From Hydrogenophilales bacterium 16-64-40 (GTDB lineage: Bacteria > Pseudomonadota > Gammaproteobacteria > Burkholderiales > Thiobacillaceae), in contig NCGX01000011.1 of assembly GCA_002256995.1 (NCBI GenBank), positions 1-64,000 of the forward strand: a DNA stretch of 64,000 nucleotides. Reading direction: 5' to 3'. Every line of letters begins with the position of its first letter. The first letter of the stretch is position 1. Under the pieces are notes generated by a model. That model ran no database searches. It had not been told where the DNA came from and saw only the letters and a program-made list of their open reading frames with translations. Made by a program: the position numbers and the translations under genes. Positions 11,433 through 20,820 of the stretch are shown in pieces.

Positions 11433-12820
11433 AGCACGCCGTCAAACACATCCATTTTGTCGGCATCGGCGGCGTCGGCATGAGCGGCATCGCCGAGGTG
11501 CTGCTGAACCAGGGCTACGCCGTGTCGGGCTCGGACCTCGCCGATAGCGCGGTGACGCGGCGGCTGGCCCAGCTGGGCGCGCGCATCCAGCGCGGCCACG
11601 CCGCCGAAAATATCGCCGGCGCCGACGCGATCGTCGTCTCGACCGCCGTCACCGATGACAACCCGGAAGTCGTCCGTGCCCGCGAGAACAAGATTCCCAT
11701 CGTGCCGCGCGCGCTGATGCTGGCCGAGCTGATGCGTCTGAAGCAGGGCATTGCGGTGGCCGGCACCCACGGCAAGACGACCACCACCAGCCTGGTCGCC
11801 AGCATTCTCGGCGAGGCGGGGATGGACCCGACCTATGTGATCGGTGGCAGGCTGACCGCCGCCGGCACCAACGCAAAGCTGGGGCAGGGCGATTTCCTGG
11901 TGGCCGAGGCCGACGAATCCGATGCCTCCTTCCTGTATCTGACGCCGGTGATCGCGATCGTCACCAACATCGACGCCGATCACATGGAGACCTACGGCCA
12001 TGACTTCGAACGCCTGAAGCAGGCCTTCGTCGACTTCTGCCAGCGGCTTCCCTTCTACGGCATGGCGGTGCTGTGCATCGACGACCCGCACGTGCGCGAA
12101 ATCCTGCCGGGGATCACCAAGCCGATCACCACCTACGGCTTCGACGAATCAGCCCAGGTGCGCGGGCTGAATCCGCGCTTCGAACACGGGCGGATGCATT
12201 TCGGCGTCAGGCGCGAGGGCATGGCCGACCTCGACGTGGTGCTGAACCATCCCGGCATGCACAACGTGCTGAACGCGCTCGCCGCGATCGCGGTGGCGAC
12301 CGAGGTCGACGCTCCTGACGCCGCCATCGTCAAGGCGCTGGCCGAGTTCCACGGCGTCGGCCGGCGCTTCCAGCGCTACGGCGAAATCGCGGCGAAAAAC
12401 GGCGGGCACTACTGCCTGATCGACGACTACGGCCACCATCCGGTGGAAATGGCGGCCACCCTGGCCGCCGCGCGCGGCGCCTTTCCCGGCCGCCGGCTGG
12501 TGCTGGTGTTCCAGCCGCACCGCTACACCCGCACCCGCGACTGCTTCGAGGACTTCGTCAAGGTGCTGTCGGAAACCGACATGCTAGTGCTGACCGAGGT
12601 TTACCCGGCAGGCGAGGCGCCGATCGTGGCGGCCGACGGCCGCGCACTCGCACGCGCCGTGCGGGTGACGGGCAAGGTCGAGCCGGTGTTCGTTGAAAGC
12701 GTCGCCGATGTGCCCGCCACGGTGCGCGATCTGGCGCAGGCGGACGACGTCGTGCTGGTGATGGGCGCCGGCAGCATCGGCCAGGTGGCGCCGGCCCTGG
12801 GAGACCCCCATGCGGCATGA
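11429..12820 (+). CDS. murC: UDP-N-acetylmuramate:L-alanine ligase MurC
   Basis: First Mur ligase, joining L-alanine to UDP-MurNAc. The 463-residue protein starts [20 protein letters not shown], with the dinucleotide-like N-terminal domain, the P-loop GTHGKTT from residue 112, [10 protein letters not shown] and the C-terminal DDYGHHPVE motif. The ATG at 11429 makes an ATGA overlap with the murG stop. The following murB start lies 11 bases inside the murC 3' end, the largest overlap in the cluster. Confidence 0.97.
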   Translation: MKHAVKHIHFVGIGGVGMSGIAEVLLNQGYAVSGSDLADSAVTRRLAQLGARIQRGHAAENIAGADAIVVSTAVTDDNPEVVRARENKIPIVPRALMLAELMRLKQGIAVAGTHGKTTTTSLVASILGEAGMDPTYVIGGRLTAAGTNAKLGQGDFLVAEADESDASFLYLTPVIAIVTNIDADHMETYGHDFERLKQAFVDFCQRLPFYGMAVLCIDDPHVREILPGITKPITTYGFDESAQVRGLNPRFEHGRMHFGVRREGMADLDVVLNHPGMHNVLNALAAIAVATEVDAPDAAIVKALAEFHGVGRRFQRYGEIAAKNGGHYCLIDDYGHHPVEMAATLAAARGAFPGRRLVLVFQPHRYTRTRDCFEDFVKVLSETDMLVLTEVYPAGEAPIVAADGRALARAVRVTGKVEPVFVESVADVPATVRDLAQADDVVLVMGAGSIGQVAPALGDPHAA

Positions 12821-13784
12821 CTACCGGATGAGCGAGATGGATCTGGGCGGCGGCGCCGCGCCGGTGCTGCGCGGCCGCTTCCTCTACAACGAGCCGATGG
12901 GAAAGCACGTGACGTGGCGCGCCGGTGGCGCCGCGCAGCGCGTCTACATCCCGGCCGACCTGGATGACCTGGGCTGGCTGGTGCGTTCGGTACCGGCGCA
13001 CGAAGACATCCACGTGGTGGGGCTAGGCAGCAATCTGTTGGTGCGCGACGGCGGCGTGGCGGGGGTGGTGATCCTGCTGCACGGCGTGCTGAAAAGACTG
13101 GCGATCGAGAGCCGCACCCACGGCCTGCCCCCTGCGCCGGCGAATATCGATACGGCCCTGGTGTATGCCCAGGCGGGGGTCGTCGCGCCCAAGCTGGCGC
13201 GCTTTGCTGCCAATCACGACCTGGTCGGCGGCGAGTTCTGGGCCGGCATCCCTGGCACCGTGGGCGGCGCGATTGCGATGAATGCCGGCTGCTACGGCAG
13301 CGAAACCTGGGACAAGCTGGTGCAGGTGCAGACGCTGGATCGGCAGGGCCAGCTGAACGAGCGCCTGCCGGACGAATACGTGACCGGCTACCGCCATGTC
13401 GCGTTGCGGCACGCACGCGAGGAGTGGTTCATCGGCGGCTGGTTCCGGCTGGCCCGCGGCGACGGCGCGGCTTCGCGCGAAACGATCAAGGACCTGCTGA
13501 AAAAGCGCATCGCCACGCAGCCGCTGAACCTGCCCAACGCCGGCTCGGTGTTCCGCAACCCGCCGGGCGATTACGCCGCGCGGCTGATCGAGTCCTGCGG
13601 CCTCAAGGGCTATCGTGTCGGCGACGCGCAGGTGTCGGAGAAGCATGCCAACTTCATCGTCAATCGGGGCCAGGCCACGGCGACCGACATCGAGCGCCTG
13701 ATCGAACACATTGAAAACAGCGTGGAGGCACACACCAACGTGCGCCTGCTACGCGAAGTGCGGATTATTGGAGAGCGGCGGTGA
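12810..13784 (+). CDS. murB: UDP-N-acetylenolpyruvoylglucosamine reductase MurB
   Basis: FAD-dependent enzyme reducing UDP-GlcNAc-enolpyruvate to UDP-MurNAc. The 324-residue product shows the FAD-binding motif [30 protein letters not shown] and the catalytic serine region NAGSVFRNP, followed by [16 protein letters not shown] at about 12799 supports the ATG at 12810; another ATG at 12828 is less well placed. The compact C-terminal arrangement resembles type II MurB rather than the E. coli type, judged only from length and motif spacing. Confidence 0.96.
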   Translation: MRHDYRMSEMDLGGGAAPVLRGRFLYNEPMGKHVTWRAGGAAQRVYIPADLDDLGWLVRSVPAHEDIHVVGLGSNLLVRDGGVAGVVILLHGVLKRLAIESRTHGLPPAPANIDTALVYAQAGVVAPKLARFAANHDLVGGEFWAGIPGTVGGAIAMNAGCYGSETWDKLVQVQTLDRQGQLNERLPDEYVTGYRHVALRHAREEWFIGGWFRLARGDGAASRETIKDLLKKRIATQPLNLPNAGSVFRNPPGDYAARLIESCGLKGYRVGDAQVSEKHANFIVNRGQATATDIERLIEHIENSVEAHTNVRLLREVRIIGERR

Positions 13785-14725
13785 GCCCGATGGATACAGC
13801 TTCGACAAATGCGGCGAAAAAATACGGCAAGGTCGCGGTGATGCTGGGCGGCACCTCGGCCGAGCGCCCGGTGTCGCTGAACAGCGGCGCGGCGGTGCTG
13901 GCGGCGCTGACCCGGCAAGGGGTCGATGCGCACGCCTTCGATCCGGCCAACCGCAACCTCGGCGACTTGATCAGCGGAGAATTCGATCGCGTGTTCATCG
14001 CCCTGCACGGGCGCTACGGCGAGGACGGTTGCATGCAGGGCGCGCTCGAACTGCTCGACCTCCCCTACACCGGCAGCGGCGTGATGGCGTCGGCCATCGG
14101 CATGGACAAGTGGCGCACCAAGCTGTTGTGGCGCGCCGCCGGCCTGCCAACGGCCGATTGGGCGATCCTCGACGCCGCCAGCGATTTCGCCGCGGTGGAG
14201 AAGAAGCTCGGCCTGCCGATTTTCGTCAAGCCGGCGCGCGAAGGCTCCAGCATCGGCATGAGCAAGGTGACCGAGGCCGGCACGCTTGCGGCCGCCTATG
14301 CAACCGCTGCCGAACACGACCCGCTGGTGCTGGCGGAAAAATTCATCGACGGCGCCGAATTCACCGTCGGCATCCTCGGCGACGAAGCGCTGCCGCTGAT
14401 CCGGCTCGCACCCGCGCCGGACAAGGCTTTCTACGATTTCGAAGCCAAATATATCCGCAACGACACCCAGTACCACTGCCCGGCAGGCCTGTCCGGCGAG
14501 CAGGAAATGGCGCTGCGGCAACTCGCGCTGGACGCCTTCCGCCTGGTGGGCGGGCGCGGCTGGGGGCGGGTCGACCTGATGCTCGACAGCCTCGGCAATC
14601 CCTATCTGCTGGAAGTGAACACCTCGCCCGGCATGACCGACCACAGCCTGGTGCCGATGGCCGCGCGCGTGGCCGGGCTGGATTTCGACGCCCTGTGCAT
14701 GAAGATTCTGGAGCAGACGCTGTGA
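13781..14725 (+). CDS. ddl: D-alanine--D-alanine ligase
   Basis: ATP-grasp ligase making the D-Ala-D-Ala dipeptide used by MurF. The 314-residue product has [17 protein letters not shown] at the N-terminus, the [12 protein letters not shown] segment, [12 protein letters not shown] and the Mg-binding C-terminal motif [15 protein letters not shown]. The start is a GTG at 13781 overlapping the murB stop (GTGA); an ATG at 13790 is an alternative. The first about 15 residues are not conserved. Position between murB and ftsQ is the standard ddlB location. Confidence 0.96.
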   Translation: MSPMDTASTNAAKKYGKVAVMLGGTSAERPVSLNSGAAVLAALTRQGVDAHAFDPANRNLGDLISGEFDRVFIALHGRYGEDGCMQGALELLDLPYTGSGVMASAIGMDKWRTKLLWRAAGLPTADWAILDAASDFAAVEKKLGLPIFVKPAREGSSIGMSKVTEAGTLAAAYATAAEHDPLVLAEKFIDGAEFTVGILGDEALPLIRLAPAPDKAFYDFEAKYIRNDTQYHCPAGLSGEQEMALRQLALDAFRLVGGRGWGRVDLMLDSLGNPYLLEVNTSPGMTDHSLVPMAARVAGLDFDALCMKILEQTL

Positions 14726-15489
14726 CCTCTCCCGAACTCGCCGCCCACCCGCTGACCCAGGTCGCCCGCGTGCTGACTTGGGGCGCGCTCGGCCTGTTGG
14801 CCTATGGCGGCGCAAGTTGGGTGATGGCGCAGCCGTGGTTTGCGCTGCGCAACATCGAGGTGAAAACCCCGGTGGCGCACGTCACCGAGGCGCAGATCCG
14901 GCTGGTGGCGGAGCGCCAGGTGCGCGGCACCTTCTTCACCGTCGATCTGGAAAACGTACGCAACAGCATGGAAAAACTGCCCTGGGTGCGCGAAGCACGC
15001 GTGGAGCGCCGCTGGCCCGACACCCTGGTGGTGTCATTGACCGAGCACGTGCCGCTGGCGCGCTGGAATGACAACGCGCTGGTCAACGAGGCGGGCGAGG
15101 TGTTCGTCGCAGCAGCGGACACGCGCCTGCCGCGGCTGTCGGGCCCCGAGGACAGCAGCGACGAGGTGGTGGCCGCCTATCGCCGCCACCACGCCGCGCT
15201 CGCCCCGCTCGGCATGGCGATCGACGAGCTGCGGCTGTCGCCGCGCCGCGCCTGGCGGCTCAAGCTCGACAACGGCATGACGCTCGCGCTCGGACGCGAG
15301 CAGACCGACGCACGCCTGACGCGCTTCGTCGCCCTCTACCCGCGCCTGTTCGGCGCGCAGGCGGCAGTGTCTGCGGATGCCCCCGCCGCCGCCCCGATGA
15401 CCCCTGTCACCGTCGACCTGCGCTATCCGGACGGCTTCGCCGTGCGGATGCCGGACGGCGTATCCCCTTTCAAATCGAGTGAAACATGA
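14722..15489 (+). CDS. ftsQ: Cell division protein FtsQ
   Basis: Bitopic divisome protein of the FtsQLB complex. The 255-residue product has a membrane span at about residues 15-33, then a POTRA domain beginning [16 protein letters not shown] and a beta domain with [24 protein letters not shown]. The start is a GTG at 14722 overlapping the ddl stop in GTGA; no in-frame ATG lies near. The last 40 residues are alanine/proline-rich and then [14 protein letters not shown], as in betaproteobacterial FtsQ. ftsA follows within ten bases. Confidence 0.95.
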   Translation: MTSPELAAHPLTQVARVLTWGALGLLAYGGASWVMAQPWFALRNIEVKTPVAHVTEAQIRLVAERQVRGTFFTVDLENVRNSMEKLPWVREARVERRWPDTLVVSLTEHVPLARWNDNALVNEAGEVFVAAADTRLPRLSGPEDSSDEVVAAYRRHHAALAPLGMAIDELRLSPRRAWRLKLDNGMTLALGREQTDARLTRFVALYPRLFGAQAAVSADAPAAAPMTPVTVDLRYPDGFAVRMPDGVSPFKSSET

Positions 15490-15498
15490 GTGCGCAAC

Positions 15499-16734
15499 AT
15501 GAGTAAGCCAAGAGACTCCAAAAACCTGGTCGTCGGCCTCGACATCGGCACCTCCAAGATCGTCTGCATCGTTGCGGAAATCAACGACGAGGACGAACTC
15601 GAGATCATCGGCATGGGCACGAGTCCGTCGCGCGGCCTGCGCCGTGGCGTGGTGGTCAACATCGAAGCCACCGTCAATGCGATCCAGCGCGCATTGGAGG
15701 AGGCCGAGTTGATGGCCGACTGCAAGATCCGCGAGGTCTATACGGGGATTGCCGGCAGCCACATCAAGAGCTTCAACTCGCACGGCATGTTCGCCATCAA
15801 GGACAAGGAAATCAGCCAGATGGACGTCGACCGCGTGGTGGAAACCGCGCGCGCGGTCAACATCCCGACCGACCAGCAGATCCTCCACACCATCCCGCAG
15901 GAATTCATCGTCGACGGCCAGGAAGACGTGCGCGATCCGCTCGGCATGAGCGCGATGCGCCTCGAAGTGAAGGTGCACATCGTCACCGGCGCGGTGTCGG
16001 CGGCGCAGAACATCATCAAGTGCGTGCGCCGCTGCGGGCTGGAAGTGTCCGACCTGGTGCTGCAGCCGCTCGCCAGCGCGATGGCGGTGCTGACCGAGGA
16101 CGAGAAGGAATTGGGCGTCTGCCTGGTCGACATCGGCGGCGGCACCACCGACATCGCCGTGTTCACCAACGGCGCCATTCGCCACACCGCGGTGATTCCG
16201 GTGGCCGGCGACCAGGTCAACAACGATATCGCGGTGGCGCTGCGCACCCCGCCGAAAGAGGCCGAGGACATCAAGATCCGCTTCGGCTGCGCGCTGCGCC
16301 AGCTGGCCGACGCGCGCGACATGATCGAAGTGCCCGGCATCGGCGACCGTCCGTCGCGCACGCTGTCCAGGCAGACGCTGGCCGAGTTCATCGAGCCGCG
16401 CATGGAAGAGCTGTATTCGCTGGTGCAGGCCGAATTGCGCCGCAGCGGCTTCGAGGAACTGCTGTCGTCGGGCATCGTCATCACCGGCGGCTCGGCGGGG
16501 ATGCAGGGCATGGTCGAACTCGGCGAAGAGGTGTTCCACATGCCGGTGCGGATGGGGTGGCCGCGCTATGAGGGGGGCTTGTCGGACGTGATGCGCAACC
16601 CGCGCTTCGCGACCTGCATGGGCTTGCTGATGGCCGGGCTGGAGGCGCGCGGACGCGACGCGCCGAAGCTGTCCGGCAGCAGCTTCAAGGATGTGCTGGA
16701 ACGCATGAAAAGCTGGTTCAAGGGGAATTTCTGA
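15499..16734 (+). CDS. ftsA: Cell division protein FtsA
   Basis: Actin-like ATPase tethering FtsZ to the membrane. The 411-residue product begins MSKPRDSKNLVVGLDIGTSK, with the phosphate-1 motif GLDIGTSK, the phosphate-2 region LVDIGGGTTDIAVF and the adenosine motif IVITGGSAGMQGM. The C-terminal amphipathic membrane-targeting helix is present (LERMKSWFKGNF). A GTG at 15490 in the same frame is possible, but the ATG at 15499 gives the usual N-terminus. Its partner ftsZ, 132 bases downstream, is broken in this sequence. Confidence 0.97.
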   Translation: MSKPRDSKNLVVGLDIGTSKIVCIVAEINDEDELEIIGMGTSPSRGLRRGVVVNIEATVNAIQRALEEAELMADCKIREVYTGIAGSHIKSFNSHGMFAIKDKEISQMDVDRVVETARAVNIPTDQQILHTIPQEFIVDGQEDVRDPLGMSAMRLEVKVHIVTGAVSAAQNIIKCVRRCGLEVSDLVLQPLASAMAVLTEDEKELGVCLVDIGGGTTDIAVFTNGAIRHTAVIPVAGDQVNNDIAVALRTPPKEAEDIKIRFGCALRQLADARDMIEVPGIGDRPSRTLSRQTLAEFIEPRMEELYSLVQAELRRSGFEELLSSGIVITGGSAGMQGMVELGEEVFHMPVRMGWPRYEGGLSDVMRNPRFATCMGLLMAGLEARGRDAPKLSGSSFKDVLERMKSWFKGNF

Positions 16735-16866
16735 CGCCGCCCGCTGGTTTGAGCGAGCGACGTCGAAACGGGATTTGGCGGTGGTACCGGATGCAAAACA
16801 CATCGCGGCAAACACGCCAAAGGATTTGTAAGTGTGGTTTTGTTTTTAGCAAAAGAGGAGAGCAAT
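16735..16866 (+). other. ftsA-ftsZ intergenic leader
   Basis: The only gap over 100 bases within the dcw cluster. It carries a good ribosome-binding site AGAGGAGAG just before the ftsZ ATG and an AT-richer stretch (about 16825-16860) that may contribute to ftsZ leader function. No confident promoter could be assigned. Confidence 0.4.
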
Positions 16867-17900
16867 ATGTTTGAACTGATGGATGTAGACACCCAGGATG
16901 CAGTGATCAAGGTCATCGGCGTGGGCGGCTGCGGCGGCAACGCGGTCGATCACATGATCAGCTCGGGCTTGACCGGCGTGGAATTCATCGCCATCAACAC
17001 CGATGCGCAGGCCTTGAAGCGCAACCAGGCCAAGCTGCAGCTGCAGCTGGGCAATGGCGTGACCAAGGGCCTGGGCGCCGGCGCCAACCCCGACATCGGC
17101 CGCGAAGCCGCGCTGGAAGACCGCGAGCGCATCGCCGAACTGATCGACGGCGCCGACCCTTCATGTTCGAAGGCAAGCGCGTGCGCGCGGCCAACGCCGG
17201 CATCGAAGCGCTGGCGCGCCACGTCGACTCGCTGATCATCATCCCCAACGAAAAGCTGATGCAGGTGCTGGGCGACGACATCTCGATGCTCGACGCCTTC
17301 AAGGCCGCCAACGAAGTGCTGCATGGTGCCGTCGGCGGCATCGCCGAAGTCATCAACTGCCCGGGCCTGGTCAACGTCGACTTTGCCGACGTGCGCACCG
17401 TGATGTCCGAGATGGGCATGGCGATGATGGGCTCGGCACAGGCCAGCGGCGAAAACCGCGCCCGCATCGCCGCCGAACAGGCCGTCGCCAGCCCCTTGCT
17501 GGAAGACGTCAACCTCGCCGGTGCGCGCGGCGTGCTGGTCAACATCACCGCATCAAGCACCGTCAAGATGCGTGAAATCCACGAGGTGATGAACACCATC
17601 AAGGAGTTCACCGCCGAGGAAGCCACCGTCATCGTCGGCCAGGTGCTCGACGACAGCATGGAAGGCGCCCTGCGCGTCACCATGGTCGCCACCGGCCTCG
17701 GCAGCCCGATTGCCCGCCAGCAGGTTAAGCCGATGCAGATCATCCGCACCGGCACTGACGATGCGCCGATGATGATGGGCGGCAGCGACGAAGTGCCCAA
17801 CGTGATGACCAGCCGCCGCTCGCGGACCATCCAGGCGATGACCGATTCCGGCATCGACACCCTGGACATCCCGGCCTTCCTGCGCCGCCAGGCCGACTGA
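16867..17900 (+). pseudogene. ftsZ: Cell division GTPase FtsZ, disrupted by an internal frameshifting deletion
   Basis: FtsZ is the tubulin-like GTPase that forms the division ring. Codons 1-97 from ATG 16867 (strong ribosome-binding site) are normal, ending AELIDGAD at about 17157. The sequence then jumps directly to the segment encoding [14 protein letters not shown] (from 17160) in another frame, continuing normally to DTLDIPAFLRRQAD at 17900. By comparison with E. coli FtsZ, about 37 codons plus one base (near 112 bases) are missing, including the GGGTGTG GTP-binding signature. As written, translation from 16867 stops at 17235 after a 25-residue out-of-frame tail. An ATG at 17163 has no ribosome-binding site. 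The remaining halves are well conserved, including the C-terminal FtsA-binding peptide, so loss is recent or artefactual. Confidence 0.9.
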
Positions 17901-17973
17901 GCGTGGTTGTTGCCGCTTTAGCGGCTTTACAACCACGGCCTACCCCTTGCGGGTGGAGCGTGGTTGTTGCCGC
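17901..17973 (+). repeat. Inverted-repeat element copy A after ftsZ, with partial second start
   Basis: GTGGTTGT (17903-17910) pairs with ACAACCAC (17929-17936), with an inner GCCGC/GCGGC stem, giving a hairpin that may end the dcw transcript, although no T-run follows. A 40-base unit at 17915-17954 recurs at 18023-18062 with one mismatch, and the 16-base GCGTGGTTGTTGCCGC at 17901-17916 recurs at 17958-17973. Confidence 0.75.
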
Positions 17974-18022
17974 ATACGATTCCACATGGGCTTTAGCCCA
18001 TAGTGGGTCGGAGTCCTTTAGG

Positions 18023-18062
18023 GCTTTAGCGGCTTTACAACCACGGCCTGCCCCTTGCGGGT
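18023..18062 (+). repeat. Inverted-repeat element copy B (40-bp direct repeat of 17915-17954)
   Basis: Differs from the copy at 17915-17954 by a single A/G change. Its ACAACCAC (18037-18044) can pair with GTGGTTGT at 17960-17967, enclosing a further small hairpin TGGGCTTTAGCCCA near 17987-18000. The arrangement suggests a duplicated or mobile intergenic palindrome rather than coding sequence. Confidence 0.75.
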
Positions 18063-18074
18063 AGCGCGCAGGGG

Positions 18075-18133
18075 CGGGCGAGCCGTTTGCCCGGGAGTCG
18101 GCTCAGGCCGGCTCCCGGGCAAACGGCTGCCCG
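18075..18133 (+). repeat. Long perfect hairpin upstream of lpxC, possible terminator
   Basis: A 17-base perfect inverted repeat: arm 18081-18097 (AGCCGTTTGCCCGGGAG) pairs with 18112-18128. It can extend outward by five more pairs with one bulged base (18075-18079 with 18129-18133) and inward by CGGC/GCCG (18099-18102/18107-18110). The structure is very stable but lacks a T-run. It lies between ftsZ and lpxC, so it could terminate or process the dcw transcript. Confidence 0.7.
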
Positions 18134-18159
18134 TCCTTTCGACCGGTTAAAATGACGAA

Positions 18160-19074
18160 ATGATCAAGCAACGCACCCTGAAGACGCCGGTCAAGGCAAC
18201 CGGCGTCGGCCTGCATTCCGGCGTCAAGGTCGAGATGACCCTGCGCCCGGCCGGCCCCAACACCGGCATCGTGTTCCGGCGCATGGACCTCGACCCGCCG
18301 GCCGAGCTCAAGGCCGATCCCTACCTCGTCACCGACACCCGGCTGTGCTCGATGCTCGAATCCGGTCCCGCCAAGGTGTCCACCGTCGAACACCTGATGT
18401 CCGCGCTCGCCGGCCTCGGCGTCGACAACCTGCTGGTCGACCTCACCGGCCCCGAAATTCCCATCATGGACGGCTCCTCGGCGCCGTTCGTTTTCCTGCT
18501 GCAATCGGCCGGCATCGTCGAGCAGGATGCGGCGAAGCGCTACGTGCGCATCAAGCAGACGATCGAGGTGCGCGACGGCGACAAGTGGGCGCGTTTCGTC
18601 CCGCACAACGGCTTCAAGGTCGAGTTCACCATCGACTTCAAGCACCCCGTGTTCGACAAGAGCGGCAAGACCGTCAGCATCGATTTCGCCGACACCGCCT
18701 ACACCAAGGAGGTCGCGCGCGCGCGCACCTTCGGCTTCATGCACGAGGTCGAATACCTGCGCAACCAGGGCCTGGCGCTGGGCGGCTCGCTCGACAACGC
18801 CATCGTCATGGACGAATTCCGCGTGCTGAACCAGGACGGCCTGCGCTACGACGACGAGTTCGTCAAACACAAGGTGCTCGACGCCATCGGCGATCTATAC
18901 CTGCTCGGCCACCCCATCATCGGCGCCTTCGAAGCCTACAAGTCCGGCCACGCGCTCAACAACGCCCTGCTGCGCGAACTGCTGCAACACCAGGAGGCCT
19001 GGGAATACGTCAGCTTCGAGCGTGACGAGGATGTCCCCCTCGCCTTCCTGCGCCTGCACCCCCTCACCGCATGA
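18160..19074 (+). CDS. lpxC: UDP-3-O-acyl-N-acetylglucosamine deacetylase LpxC
   Basis: Zn-dependent deacetylase performing the committed step of lipid A synthesis. The 304-residue product has [20 protein letters not shown] at the N-terminus, the zinc histidine in [28 protein letters not shown] and the C-terminal zinc/catalytic motif [17 protein letters not shown]. Location immediately after ftsZ is classical. A possible -10 element TAAAAT lies just upstream, without a convincing -35. The end overlaps the following small gene in an ATGA. Confidence 0.97.
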   Translation: MIKQRTLKTPVKATGVGLHSGVKVEMTLRPAGPNTGIVFRRMDLDPPAELKADPYLVTDTRLCSMLESGPAKVSTVEHLMSALAGLGVDNLLVDLTGPEIPIMDGSSAPFVFLLQSAGIVEQDAAKRYVRIKQTIEVRDGDKWARFVPHNGFKVEFTIDFKHPVFDKSGKTVSIDFADTAYTKEVARARTFGFMHEVEYLRNQGLALGGSLDNAIVMDEFRVLNQDGLRYDDEFVKHKVLDAIGDLYLLGHPIIGAFEAYKSGHALNNALLRELLQHQEAWEYVSFERDEDVPLAFLRLHPLTA

Positions 19075-19253
19075 TCTTCGTCCGCCTGCTGCTCGTCGCC
19101 CTGCTGATTGTGGTGGTGGCGCTCGGACTGGCGTGGCTGTTCACCGGCAATCGCAAATACCTGCGCAGCCTCGGCCGCGTGCTGCGCTTCTCTGTCGTAG
19201 TCGGCTTCGTTGTCGCACTGGTTTTTGTGGTGGAGCGGCTGGTATTGCGCTGA
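19071..19253 (+). CDS. Small two-span membrane protein
   Basis: A 60-residue protein starting [20 protein letters not shown] with two predicted membrane spans (about residues 3-23 and 38-57) separated by a basic loop ([11 protein letters not shown]). It overlaps the lpxC stop by four bases, so it is likely translated with lpxC. The function is unknown. The hydrophobic, positively charged design and the translational coupling support a real gene; a role in envelope biology is only inferred from context. Confidence 0.75.
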   Translation: MIFVRLLLVALLIVVVALGLAWLFTGNRKYLRSLGRVLRFSVVVGFVVALVFVVERLVLR

Positions 19254-19332
19254 ATCCATGGCGGGGGCGCCTTCATGCAAGGCAGGGCGTTCCCCGCCTC
19301 GCCACCGCTCTCCCGGCTTACCCGGTGAACCG

Positions 19333-19360
19333 ACCCCCGCTTCGGCGGGGGTTTTTGTTT
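19333..19360 (+). terminator. Rho-independent terminator after lpxC operon
   Basis: Perfect stem ACCCCCGC (19333-19340), tetraloop TTCG, GCGGGGGT (19345-19352), followed by TTTTGTTT. It closes the lpxC-small membrane protein transcript before the mscS-family gene. Confidence 0.92.
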
Positions 19361-19397
19361 TCGGCCGCGTCCGGTATGTTCATGAAATACCTCCTAC

Positions 19398-20720
19398 GTG
19401 AAACCCGCCATGTCGCTTGCCCTGCCTGTTGAGTTCCAGACCCTGCTAGACAGTGGGCGTGCCCTGATTGGCGACCTTGGGTTCTGGTGGGAACTCGGGG
19501 TGCTGTTGCTGGCGGCGGCAGGGGCGCTGCTGGTGCACCGCACGCTGAGCCAGAGCCTGGTGGCGCGCGCGGAAGATGGCGCGGAATACACGGTCCGGCA
19601 TCTGGCGCTGAAGACCCTGCAGCGCATCCTGTTCCCCATCAGCATGCTGCTGGGGGTGCTGGCAGGGCGGGCGCTGCTGCTGCACTTCGGCTACACGGTG
19701 AATCTGCTCAATCTCGCGGTGCCCCTGCTGGTTTCGCTGGCCACGATCTGCATTTCCATCTATTTCCTGCGCAAGACCTTCCGTCCGGGGCCGGCAGTCA
19801 AGGCCTGGGAAAACCTCATCGCCACCTCGGTCTGGCTCGTCGTCGCGCTGCATCTGCTTGGCTGGCTGCCCGCCGTGCTGGAAGGCCTGGATGGCATGGC
19901 CATGAAGGTGGGCAGCAGCCGGATTTCGGCGCTTGCGACCATCAAGCTGCTGCTGGCCGTGGCCCTGCTATGGCTGCTGGCGCAGTGGCTGGGCCGCGTC
20001 ATCGAGAACCGCATCAACCGCACCGAGTTCGCCAACGCCGGCATGCAGGTGGCGCTGGTCAAGCTCAGCAAGTTCGTGCTGCTGGTGCTGGTCTTCCTGC
20101 TGGCGCTGGATGCGGTGGGGATCGATCTCACTGCGCTGACGGTGTTCGGCGGCGCGCTGGGCGTGGGCTTGGGCTTCGGTCTGCAGCGCATCGCCAGCAA
20201 CTTCATCAGCGGTTTCATCGTGCTGTTCGACCGCTCGATCCGGCCGGGCGACGTCATCACCATCGACAACAAGCTCGGCTGGGTGCAGGAACTGCACGCC
20301 CGCTACGTGGTGGTGCAGGACCGCGACGGGGTCGAGCGGCTGATTCCCAACGAGATGTTGATCACCAACGAGGTGATCAACTGGAGCTACAGCAACCGCA
20401 ACGTGCGCCTGAAGATCCCGGTCTCGATCAGCTACGACAACGATCCGGAACAGGCGCTGGCCCTGCTGGCCGAAGCCGCGCGGGCCAACCCGCGGATCCT
20501 CGCAGACCCGGTGCCCACGACCCGGCTGATGGCCTTCGGCGACAGCGGCATCGAACTGGAGCTGCGGGTGTGGATCCAGGATCCCGAGGCCGGCCTCGGG
20601 AGCGTGCGCTCGGACATCAACCTGGCGATCTGGCGCGCCTTCAAGGACGCCGGCATCGTTATTCCCTATCCCCAGCGCGACCTGCATATCCGCAGCGGGC
20701 TGGCGGCATTGATGCCATGA
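19398..20720 (+). CDS. MscS-family mechanosensitive ion channel
   Basis: Predicted inner-membrane osmotic safety channel. The 440-residue product has several hydrophobic segments in the first 250 residues, then the pore-lining helix and beta domain signature (GGALGVGLGFGLQRIASNF, FDRSIRPGDVITI), VERLIPNEMLITNEVINWSY and the alpha/beta C-terminal domain. The frame begins with GTG at 19398; an ATG at 19410 is a reasonable alternative start. It is longer than E. coli MscS (286 residues), indicating extra N-terminal spans. It is monocistronic, with a terminator upstream and a convergent cytochrome gene downstream. Confidence 0.92.
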   Translation: MKPAMSLALPVEFQTLLDSGRALIGDLGFWWELGVLLLAAAGALLVHRTLSQSLVARAEDGAEYTVRHLALKTLQRILFPISMLLGVLAGRALLLHFGYTVNLLNLAVPLLVSLATICISIYFLRKTFRPGPAVKAWENLIATSVWLVVALHLLGWLPAVLEGLDGMAMKVGSSRISALATIKLLLAVALLWLLAQWLGRVIENRINRTEFANAGMQVALVKLSKFVLLVLVFLLALDAVGIDLTALTVFGGALGVGLGFGLQRIASNFISGFIVLFDRSIRPGDVITIDNKLGWVQELHARYVVVQDRDGVERLIPNEMLITNEVINWSYSNRNVRLKIPVSISYDNDPEQALALLAEAARANPRILADPVPTTRLMAFGDSGIELELRVWIQDPEAGLGSVRSDINLAIWRAFKDAGIVIPYPQRDLHIRSGLAALMP

Positions 20721-20820
20721 TGGGGCATCGTCAGGTGGCGTGAGCCGGACGAGCGCTGCATCCGTTCTCCCGCCGGCAGAATCGGGCCCGGTCAGACAGC
20801 GCTTGATCGAAGCGTCGCCG

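Noticed and set aside
17163-17900. ATG at 17163 as an independent short FtsZ-like gene
   Set aside because: It lacks a ribosome-binding site and starts inside the conserved FtsZ core, so it is read as the 3' half of the broken ftsZ.
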